Assembly: GCA_964370075.1 (NCBI GenBank)
Contig: CAYJHC010000024.1
Span: 1 to 23,237, forward strand
Origin: CAYJHC01 sp964370075
GTDB lineage: Bacteria; Bacillota; Clostridia; Peptostreptococcales; Anaerovoracaceae
Length of the DNA stretch: 23,237 nt
Direction: 5' to 3'
The notes beneath the pieces were generated by a model. It searched no databases, had not been told where the DNA came from, and worked only from the letters and a program-made list of their open reading frames with translations. This document shows positions 16,419 through 23,237 of the stretch, in pieces (within the stretch, counting starts at the first letter, position 1; each line of letters starts with the position of its first letter). The position numbers were made by a program, and so were the translations under genes.

Positions 16419-16449
16419 GTAAAAAATTGCTATAGTAGTTATTCTAGGA

Positions 16450-16483
16450 AAAGGTAAAGGCTTTCTTAAAAGCTGTTGCCTTT
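16450..16483 (+). other. Intercistronic hairpin before the amidohydrolase gene
   Basis: AAAGGTAA (16450-16457) pairs fully with TTGCCTTT (16476-16483), counting one G-U pair. Inside it GCTTT (16460-16464) pairs with AAAGC (16469-16473) around CTTA. The structure ends two bases before the AAAGGGAGAAG ribosome site. It could stabilise the downstream message or partly end the upstream one. Confidence 0.35.
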
Positions 16484-16499
16484 CAAAAGGGAGAAGTTT

Positions 16500-18137
16500 A
16501 TGGAAAGTATAAAAGTATACTATAACGGAAGTATATATACAGTTGAAGAAGATATGGAATATGCAGAAATGATGGCCATTGAAGGGAAAATGATAGTAGC
16601 CATTGGAAGCAAAGAAGAAGTCGAAAAAGCAATTGAAGGGAAGACAGTCGAAAGAATAGATTTAGAAGGAAAATTTCTGATGCCTGGGTTTGTAGAATCA
16701 CATGCCCACCCTGCTATGGCAGGCCCAGAAATGCTTTATCAAGTAGATCTAAGTGCTTGTAGTAGCAAAGAAGAGTATCTGGAGGAGATTAAAAAATTCT
16801 ATAGAAAAAACTCTGAAACAAAGATGGTTAGAGGGGTAGGCTGGATCAACCCTATATTTGATATGACTGGGCCAAGGAAGGAGTGGCTAGATGAAATATC
16901 TAGTGAAATTCCTATAATAATGGTTTCGGGTGATCACCATTCTATATGGGCTAACTCTAAAGCTTTTGAAATGGCAGGCATTGACGCAAGCACAGAAGAT
17001 ATTATGGGAGGGGTAATCGAAAGAGATTCGAGAACTAAAGAACCATTAGGAACACTTAGAGAAGAGGCACAACTGCCTATGATGGAGATTATTCCAGAAT
17101 ATACAGTAGAAGAATATGAAAAAGCATGGCTAAATTACCAAGAATTTATGGCAGAATATGGTGTAACTATGGTTCATGATGCATGGACAGAGTTAAACTC
17201 AAATGCTCATAAAGCAGCGCACAAACTAGCTGTTGAAGAAAAGCTCCTTTTTAAAGTGGCTGCTTCAATATATACATATGCCAATAATTTGGAATATATT
17301 GACAAAATAGCAGAGGAGGGAAAGAAGCTAAACGCTAAGTCTTTTTCTGTAAACCATGCAAAATTCTTCCTAGACGGAGTAGTTGAAGGTGGGACAGTTT
17401 GTCTTAAAGAACCTTATGCAAATAATCCAAATGAATATGGTGATAAGTTATGGACTGATGAAAACTTAACAGAAGCTTTTATCAAAATTGACAATGCTGG
17501 AATATGGCCACATGTTCATGTCATAGGAGATGCGGTTATGTCACAAACCTTGGATGCACTAGAAAAAGTTGTTGAGATAAATGGAAAAAAAGACAGACGA
17601 GCAATAGCTGCACATGCCCAAATAGTAGCAGAAGAAGATAAAAAAAGAATAGGGGATGTTGGATTGACAATTTCGGCTAATCCATATTGGTTTTATAAAG
17701 AAGAGGGATATTATTATGGGTTAGAAGTTCCTATACTTGGAGAGGAAAGAGCGTCAAAAGAATACCCGATGAAGAGCCTAATGGATGAGGGAGTAGTGGT
17801 TGCGTCAGCCAGTGACTTTAGTGTAACTCCAGACCCTAACCCTCTAAAAGGGATGATGGGTGCTGTTTTAAGGTGTCTTCCTGAAGACATAAACAATCCG
17901 GAAAATATTCTAGGGGCAGAAGAGAAGATAACCCTGGAAGAAGCAATAAAAACATTTACTATAAATGGTGCTTATACCATGAATTTAGAGAATGAAACAG
18001 GGAGCTTGAAAAAAGGTAAGCTGGCAGACTTTATTATACTAGATAAAAATATTTTGAAAATTCCTCCTGAAGAGCTTGATAGTGCAAAAGTTCTGATGAC
18101 TTTTTCAGAAGGAGAATTAATTTATAAGGCCATTTAG
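16500..18137 (+). CDS. YtcJ-type amidohydrolase (metal-dependent)
   Basis: This 545-aa cytoplasmic enzyme belongs to the amidohydrolase superfamily, YtcJ-like branch. Likely metal-site residues in order are His68 and His70 (the HAH in VESHAHP), Lys288 in 'NHAKFFLDG', His338 or His340 in PHVHVIGD, His372 in AAHAQ and Asp439 in ASASDF. The small N-terminal beta domain (1-60) and the C-terminal return strand near residues 500-545 complete the usual layout. The length fits the branch (about 530-570 aa). ATG 16500 follows AAAAGGGAGAAG; the earlier TTG at 16476 falls inside a hairpin. It is co-directional with the GPH symporter, so it probably cleaves an amide or related bond in the imported compound. 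YtcJ substrates are mostly unknown, so no finer name is given. Confidence 0.9.
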   Translation: MESIKVYYNGSIYTVEEDMEYAEMMAIEGKMIVAIGSKEEVEKAIEGKTVERIDLEGKFLMPGFVESHAHPAMAGPEMLYQVDLSACSSKEEYLEEIKKFYRKNSETKMVRGVGWINPIFDMTGPRKEWLDEISSEIPIIMVSGDHHSIWANSKAFEMAGIDASTEDIMGGVIERDSRTKEPLGTLREEAQLPMMEIIPEYTVEEYEKAWLNYQEFMAEYGVTMVHDAWTELNSNAHKAAHKLAVEEKLLFKVAASIYTYANNLEYIDKIAEEGKKLNAKSFSVNHAKFFLDGVVEGGTVCLKEPYANNPNEYGDKLWTDENLTEAFIKIDNAGIWPHVHVIGDAVMSQTLDALEKVVEINGKKDRRAIAAHAQIVAEEDKKRIGDVGLTISANPYWFYKEEGYYYGLEVPILGEERASKEYPMKSLMDEGVVVASASDFSVTPDPNPLKGMMGAVLRCLPEDINNPENILGAEEKITLEEAIKTFTINGAYTMNLENETGSLKKGKLADFIILDKNILKIPPEELDSAKVLMTFSEGELIYKAI

Positions 18138-18160
18138 ATAATTCTAGAGGAACCGACGGG

Positions 18161-18206
18161 ACTGTTTCAGAGTTTACAGAAACTTTGAAACAGTTTCTCT
18201 TTTTTG
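18161..18206 (+). terminator. Rho-independent terminator after the amidohydrolase
   Basis: ACTGTTTCA (18161-18169) pairs with TGAAACAGT (18186-18194), and inside it AGTTT pairs with AAACT around an ACAG loop. A G-U pair joins the two stems, giving about 15 bp. The run TTCTCTTTTTT follows. It closes the symporter-amidohydrolase unit. Confidence 0.85.
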
Positions 18207-18245
18207 TAATCCTGACCGCTAATATGTTCGCTGTTAGTTTCAAAA

Positions 18246-18809
18246 TTATTTTGAAACTGAATAATCAATTACTTCCTCATATTCTATTCCGTTGTTATCC
18301 CAAGTAATGCTTATATGAATTGACTCTGTTTTTTCATTGAAGGCAATAGGTATGAGCCACCCAACGCTAAAAATATAACCGAAATCGCTACTATCTAGGC
18401 TATTATAGGATATTTTAGGTTTTATATCTTTTTCATTAATTAAATAAGCTATGGTTTTTCCATTAATATATCCATAAACATTTAAAGAAGTATCAGCACT
18501 TATAGGAGAGTTTTCTCCATATATGTCTATTGAATCTTTCAATGTAAGCAGTATTATATCTTCAGCTAAATGTTCTTCAGGAGCATAATAAATATGCAGG
18601 TTAAAGTATTCATTTGTATCTATAATTTCCTCCCATAAGTCAACATCTAGTATTTTCTGGTCCGCAGAATTTCCAGAAACTTTATTTGAAACAAAAGTTA
18701 GAATGGGAAATCTAAATATCAAAAATACTATTAGAAGAACAAATACTAAAATAGGTAAAAAATTTAGAATTTTTATTTTACTTTTTTTAGGAGGCTCTTT
18801 GATTATCAT
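18246..18809 (-). CDS. Unrecognised membrane-anchored extracytoplasmic protein
   Basis: This is a 187-aa protein I do not recognise. It has a Lys-rich N-terminus (KKSKIK at 8-13), one long hydrophobic helix (about 14-33) without a cleavage site I trust, and then an acidic, beta-rich domain (from about 50) with Tyr/Ile/Asp alternation and no Cys. It is predicted to be a type II membrane protein with its C-terminus outside. The start is ATG 18809-18807 with AAAGGAT about 9-15 bases upstream. It stands alone, convergent with the amidohydrolase terminator on one side and divergent from the cyclic-di-GMP protein on the other. Composition and codon use look ordinary for the window, so it is probably a real gene. 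Confidence 0.6.
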   Translation of the reverse strand: MIIKEPPKKSKIKILNFLPILVFVLLIVFLIFRFPILTFVSNKVSGNSADQKILDVDLWEEIIDTNEYFNLHIYYAPEEHLAEDIILLTLKDSIDIYGENSPISADTSLNVYGYINGKTIAYLINEKDIKPKISYNSLDSSDFGYIFSVGWLIPIAFNEKTESIHISITWDNNGIEYEEVIDYSVSK

Positions 18810-19250
18810 TACTTTTATATCCTTTCAAGAAAGCATGTTTCTATGCAGAATGTTTTCAAATTTATAGTTTATTAATTAATAATTATAGTAAGTAAGAGAT
18901 AGAATATACTTAAACTATATCTCAGATTTAGTATATGCCATTATTTTCCTTAAAGCAATGGTTAAAGCATTAATTTCAAAAAAATGTAAAAAACTCATCA
19001 AATAGGACAGGAGCTTATTTTTTAATAAGTTGTAACAAGCAAAGGAAGGATTGACACAACGGCTAAACACGCGTAAAATTAACTTAATAGATTATAGATA
19101 AGTGAAACCCTATTTATATGCTATGCCAACCTTTAGCTGGTGAAATATACAAGGCTGATATTCTTTCTTATTGGGATGAAGTGGCAGACTTATTAGGGTT
19201 TTCCTTTAAGTGCGAGGGCATTTACATAGAAACGAAAGGAATTGAAAATT
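18810..19250. other. Intergenic gap with AT repeats and a small possible gene remnant
   Basis: This 441-base gap holds no clear gene. I see AT-rich inverted repeats (GAGATA...TATCTC near 18896-18923; CTTATT TTTT AATAAG near 19014-19029). There is also a 47-codon open frame at 19118-19261 ('ADILSYWDEVADLLGF' and on) that overlaps the start of the next gene. That stretch reads like real protein but has no recognised family and no good ribosome site. No cyclic-di-GMP riboswitch core was visible here. Confidence 0.4.
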
Positions 19251-22200
19251 ATGAGTGTTGACAGAAAGCTGATTTTTAAAGATGAGAACTCAAAAGATAT
19301 TGTAAATAAACTTGATTCTTCTCTAACATTAAAATCCATGTTAGCTGCTACTCCTATTGGAGTTAATGTGTGGAATAAAGATATGATTAATATTATGTGC
19401 AATGCTCATATATTGAAGGTTTTTAATATTGAAAATGGAGAAGAGTTTTTAGATAGATTTTATGAGTTTTGTCCTGAGTTTCAACCAAATGGCAAAACTT
19501 CGGAAGAAATGGCACGTATAAATTTTGAACTTGCGCTAAAAAATGGCGAGCATACTTTTAACTGGATGCATATTACACCCAGTGGAAGCAGACTGCCATG
19601 TGAAATAACACTGGTTAAACTTGAAAATCCTGCAGATGAAATTTATGTAGTAGGATTTATTAAGGACTTGCGTTCGGAATTTGATTATGAGCAAAATGAT
19701 ACCAGCTACGATTTTTATTTTACAGACAAAATCCCCAAAAGCCGATTAGATTACGAAACTAAAGAGTTATCAGATGAATGGTATTTTACTATAGACTTAA
19801 GAACAGGAAATGTGGCTTTTTATGGTAAATGGTGGTTTAGCGCATTTGGGGAGAATGCTTTAATTACCGAAAGTAAAATGTTTGATGCCGGGCTTTTTTA
19901 TCAGCAGGATGTACCTATTTATCAAGAACTGATGAATGATATAAAATCCGGTATTACAAATACATATGAACTTAGGATGTTACACGATTCCGGAGAATAT
20001 AGATATCATAGAGTTACTTCTAAATTTATAAAAGACTCCACTGGTATGCCTGTTTTTGCAATGGGAAAAGGTGTTGATATCCACGACCAGCGTGAATTTG
20101 AGGTGCGTTCTCAAAAAGACTTGCTTACCGATTGCTATAACAAAATAAGTGCTGAGGATATTATATCCGATAAACTTTTATCAAATGGAAATGCTAATCA
20201 CGTATTATTTATTATTGATATTGATGATTTTAAGGCGATAAATGATAATTTTGGCCATTTTTTTGGCGATGAGGTTTTAAGAGATATAGCAGCAGGTCTA
20301 AAAAAAGCGTTTAGGGATATTGATACAATAGCAAGAATAGGCGGAGATGAATTTATTGTCTTTGTTGAAAATTTATCCGACATGGATTTAATATCTCAAA
20401 AAGCCGAGAAAATACTTGAAGTATATAGAAAAACCTACTCCGGAGAATATAAAGAGTATTCTGTTTCGGGAAGTGTGGGTGTTGCACTTTTCCCACGTGA
20501 CGGTGCAGATTATGATGAGCTGTATCAAAATGCAGACAAGGCCTTAAGCCAAGCTAAAATTCAAGGGAAAAATAGATATATGGTCTACTCAAATGATATT
20601 AATGTTGGAACAACAAGAAGCACTACTATAATTGAAAATGCTAATAGAATGGCAAGCTCATTTTTTGATTATGACCTTATTTCCGCTGTTTTTAATATCC
20701 TTTACGAAAAAAATGGTAGCAAGGATGCGATAAATTTAACACTTAGTTACCTTTGTGAAAAATATGGGGCAGACAGAAGCTATATCTTTGAAACTTTAGA
20801 CCATGGTGCTACCTTAAGTAACACATTTGAATACTGTAAAGATGGTATAGGAAGCGAGATTGATAATTTGCAAAATATTCCATATGAATTCTTTGCGGAT
20901 TTTATTAGTAAAGGTCATAATGACATTATTTATTCAAATGATTTAAGAGACACTTTAGAACATGATGAAGCCTATAAAATCATGGATGATCAGGGGATAT
21001 TATCTTTTGTTCACGCTCAGGTAAAAAATGACGATGAATTGACCTTTTTTATTGGATTAGATGATTGCACCAAAACAAGAATTTGGACAGAAAGAGAAAT
21101 TAACAGCCTACAATATATTGGTAAGCTGCTATCCATCATTTTACAAGGTGAGCATTTGAGAAATGAGTTAAATGAACTTGCGGTTAAAAATAAAAATTCG
21201 GCAGATATTTTGGACACCTCTGATAATATTGTGTCTGTAAGTGATTTAAAAACCCATGATTTACTGTATCTCAATAGAATGGGAAGGCGTTTAGCAGGAT
21301 TACAACATGATGAAGAATTAAAAGGCAAGAAAACCTATAAGCTTTTGCATGGTACGGACGAGCCTTGTAATTTCTATACAACACATTTGTTAAAAGAAGA
21401 TGAATATTACGAATGCACTTATTACAATTCTGATTTAGATAGCACATTTTTATTAAAGAATAAGCTTATACAGTTTAATAATAATTTAGCAAGGCTAGAA
21501 ATTGCGACAGATATATCAGAAATAGTTGAGCTTGAAAGAAGTGTATCGGATAAACTGGCAGATGAACAATTTATCATGAGCTGTGTAGAGCTTTTACACT
21601 CTGATAAGGAAACTAGAATTTCTATACAATCAATATTGGAAGAGGTGGCAAATTATTATGATGCTGAAAGAAGTTATTTGTTTGAAGTTTCCAAATGTGG
21701 AAAATTCATAAGCAACACTTATGAATTTTGCAGAAGAAATTCTCAAGCCTATATAGAAAACTTGCAGAACCTTCCAATAGAAGAACTTGGCTTTTTGTTG
21801 AAAAAATGTAAAATGGAAGATTCTTTTACTATGAATGTTGATGATGCTGATAAAAATTCACTTGAGTATGAACTCATGAAAATGCAAGAGCTTACAAATA
21901 TTATGATTAGTTCAATAAAATCAAATGGAGAGAAGATAACGGGCTTTGTAGGTGTAGATAATCCTCTTAAGAACAAGAGAAAAGTTTCATCCCTAAGAAC
22001 TGTTGCAAAGTTCACTGCGATTTTCATAGATGAAACGGAGCTTCTTGCAAAGCTTAACAATCTAAGCTATTATGATACACTTACAGGAATTAAAAATAGG
22101 CATAGCTACAGTCTTGCGTTGAAAAATATTGATATGGATATCGATAGCTTGGGAGTTTTATATGTTGATATTGCAGGGCTAAGCACAGTTAATGACATCA

Positions 22201-23237
22201 AAGGTGTATTTTTTGGGGATAGCATTTTAGTGAAATTGTCAAAAATTTTATATGAAATATTTGAAGAAGACGTTTTCCGTGTAGGTGGTGATGAATTTGT
22301 TGTAATTGCAGAAAATGTAGCAGAGCAAGAATTTGAAAGTAATATAGCTTTGTTAAAAGAAAAACTCTCGCGAGAAAATGACTTTAAGACATCTATTGGA
22401 TATACATGGAATAAGAACTTAAAAAATTCAAATAGAGCATTAAATGATTTGCATAATGGTGAAAGTTATTCTCGTATCTTGCGTGAAAATTTAGAAATGG
22501 AAATTGCAGGCGGAAAATATGTTGTATACCTGCAACCTCAAGTTAATCTTTCGTCGGGAAAAGTGGAGAGTGCAGAGGCACTCATACGAAGATATGGTGC
22601 AGATGGAGTGATTCAACCTCCAGTTCACTTTTTGCCTTTTTATGAAAAAGAGGGGATTATCTCGAAAATCGATGAGTTTGTGTTGGAAACTGTTTGTAAG
22701 ACTTTGCGTTCATGGAAAAACAATGGAGTTGATGCGCTTCCAGTTATTTCTATTAACTGTTCGAGGATGACCATTTCTGAAGATGGAATTATTAAAAGGT
22801 TTTCGAAAATTTGTGATAAATATGACATAGAACCTTCTAAGCTTATAATAGAAATAACTGAAACAATATACGGAATAGACGAAAATTCTTTGTCAGAGAT
22901 TATTAAGAACTTTTCTGATGCAGGCTTTGTGGTATCCCTTGATGATTTTGGAAGTGGTTACTCAAACTTAAATTCTATTGTTACTTCAGATTTTAATGAA
23001 ATAAAAATAGATATGAAGATAATAAGCTGTCTGCACAAAGACAAAAAATCCAAACTTTTAACAAAGCTCACTATTGACCTTTGTGAAGGGATTGATGGTC
23101 TTACATCGGTTGCAGAGGGCGTTGAAGACAAACTTCAACATGATATCCTCTGTGAAATGGGTTGCAATGTGGGGCAAGGCTATTATTACGCGAAACCTAT
23201 GCTTATAGATGAGTTTCTGGACAAGTATTTAGACTAG
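19251..23237 (+). CDS. Multidomain cyclic-di-GMP protein: PAS-PAS-GGDEF-GAF-PAS-GAF-GGDEF-EAL
   Basis: This is a 1328-aa protein without clear membrane helices, so probably cytoplasmic. Approximate domains: PAS-like 25-140; PAS_3-like 175-280; GGDEF-1 285-447, with RDID inhibitory site (355-358) and GGDEF (364-368); GAF-1 470-632; PAS-like 650-760; GAF-2 775-930; GGDEF-2 935-1085, with GGDEF (1012-1016); EAL 1090-1328. EAL landmarks are EAL (1109-1111), EITE (1201-1204), DDFGSG (1231-1236), KID (1252-1254), EGVE (1289-1292) and QGYYYAKP (1309-1316), so phosphodiesterase activity is likely. GGDEF-1 looks active. GGDEF-2 lacks an RxxD site and has lost usual residues ('VDIAGLSTVND' in place of a DIDxFKxIND pattern). 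ATG 19251 follows AAAGGA; the earlier TTG sits one base from it. The stop is the final codon of the window. Confidence 0.92.
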   Translation: MSVDRKLIFKDENSKDIVNKLDSSLTLKSMLAATPIGVNVWNKDMINIMCNAHILKVFNIENGEEFLDRFYEFCPEFQPNGKTSEEMARINFELALKNGEHTFNWMHITPSGSRLPCEITLVKLENPADEIYVVGFIKDLRSEFDYEQNDTSYDFYFTDKIPKSRLDYETKELSDEWYFTIDLRTGNVAFYGKWWFSAFGENALITESKMFDAGLFYQQDVPIYQELMNDIKSGITNTYELRMLHDSGEYRYHRVTSKFIKDSTGMPVFAMGKGVDIHDQREFEVRSQKDLLTDCYNKISAEDIISDKLLSNGNANHVLFIIDIDDFKAINDNFGHFFGDEVLRDIAAGLKKAFRDIDTIARIGGDEFIVFVENLSDMDLISQKAEKILEVYRKTYSGEYKEYSVSGSVGVALFPRDGADYDELYQNADKALSQAKIQGKNRYMVYSNDINVGTTRSTTIIENANRMASSFFDYDLISAVFNILYEKNGSKDAINLTLSYLCEKYGADRSYIFETLDHGATLSNTFEYCKDGIGSEIDNLQNIPYEFFADFISKGHNDIIYSNDLRDTLEHDEAYKIMDDQGILSFVHAQVKNDDELTFFIGLDDCTKTRIWTEREINSLQYIGKLLSIILQGEHLRNELNELAVKNKNSADILDTSDNIVSVSDLKTHDLLYLNRMGRRLAGLQHDEELKGKKTYKLLHGTDEPCNFYTTHLLKEDEYYECTYYNSDLDSTFLLKNKLIQFNNNLARLEIATDISEIVELERSVSDKLADEQFIMSCVELLHSDKETRISIQSILEEVANYYDAERSYLFEVSKCGKFISNTYEFCRRNSQAYIENLQNLPIEELGFLLKKCKMEDSFTMNVDDADKNSLEYELMKMQELTNIMISSIKSNGEKITGFVGVDNPLKNKRKVSSLRTVAKFTAIFIDETELLAKLNNLSYYDTLTGIKNRHSYSLALKNIDMDIDSLGVLYVDIAGLSTVNDIKGVFFGDSILVKLSKILYEIFEEDVFRVGGDEFVVIAENVAEQEFESNIALLKEKLSRENDFKTSIGYTWNKNLKNSNRALNDLHNGESYSRILRENLEMEIAGGKYVVYLQPQVNLSSGKVESAEALIRRYGADGVIQPPVHFLPFYEKEGIISKIDEFVLETVCKTLRSWKNNGVDALPVISINCSRMTISEDGIIKRFSKICDKYDIEPSKLIIEITETIYGIDENSLSEIIKNFSDAGFVVSLDDFGSGYSNLNSIVTSDFNEIKIDMKIISCLHKDKKSKLLTKLTIDLCEGIDGLTSVAEGVEDKLQHDILCEMGCNVGQGYYYAKPMLIDEFLDKYLD

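Noticed and set aside
18810..19250. Cyclic-di-GMP riboswitch ahead of the GGDEF/EAL gene
   Set aside because: I looked for the conserved GEMM-type core sequences and paired stems and did not find them; only AT-rich inverted repeats are present.

Overview
The window is AT-rich DNA with Firmicute-type signals: AGGAGG-like ribosome sites, several TTG starts, a sigma-54 enhancer-binding protein, ECF-type transport genes and a GGDEF/EAL protein. It most resembles the chromosome of an anaerobic Clostridia-class bacterium. I cannot name the family or species from sequence alone. No rRNA, tRNA, CRISPR array, phage gene or intact insertion sequence was seen.

Region 1 (1-7290) is an apparent iron or metallophore uptake locus. 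An AraC-type regulator (minus strand, cut by the left edge) is divergent from five co-directional genes: an ECF-like T component, a double-ATPase A component, an MptD/Trep_Strep-type S component, and two ABC half-transporters of the exporter fold that recall YbtP/YbtQ and IrtA/IrtB. The divergent promoter region holds a 19-bp palindrome matching the DtxR/IdeR iron-box consensus at 16 of 19 positions. It sits next to a TTGACC-N17-TATAAT promoter. No siderophore synthesis gene is present, so scavenging of foreign or distantly encoded metallophores is the natural inference.

Region 2 (7291-11951) is a compact sigma-54 regulon. A PAS/AAA+/Fis activator precedes three copies of ACGCAAAAYTGCGT spaced 74 and 75 bp apart. 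A textbook -24/-12 promoter (TTGGCACGTCTTTTGCA) follows, driving an NhaC-family transporter and a saccharopine dehydrogenase-like oxidoreductase and ending at a strong hairpin. The ligand and substrate are not identifiable; an amino acid-like compound is plausible.

Region 3 (about 11952-13059) holds a decayed HTH/DUF536-like pseudogene and a minus-strand secreted YHYH-motif protein with an Ig-like domain and a C-terminal anchor.

Region 4 (13060-18206) holds a 542-aa AraC regulator with a cupin N-terminus and an apparently degenerate glycosidase-like C-terminus. It is divergent from a GPH-family cation symporter followed by a YtcJ-type amidohydrolase, and the unit closes with a good terminator. 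It looks like an inducible uptake-and-hydrolysis unit. The divergent promoter region carries a perfect 17-bp-arm palindrome.

Region 5 (18246-23237) holds an unrecognised minus-strand membrane-anchored protein, a 441-bp gap with one small possible gene remnant, and a 1328-aa multidomain cyclic-di-GMP protein (PAS-PAS-GGDEF-GAF-PAS-GAF-GGDEF-EAL) whose stop codon is the last codon of the window.
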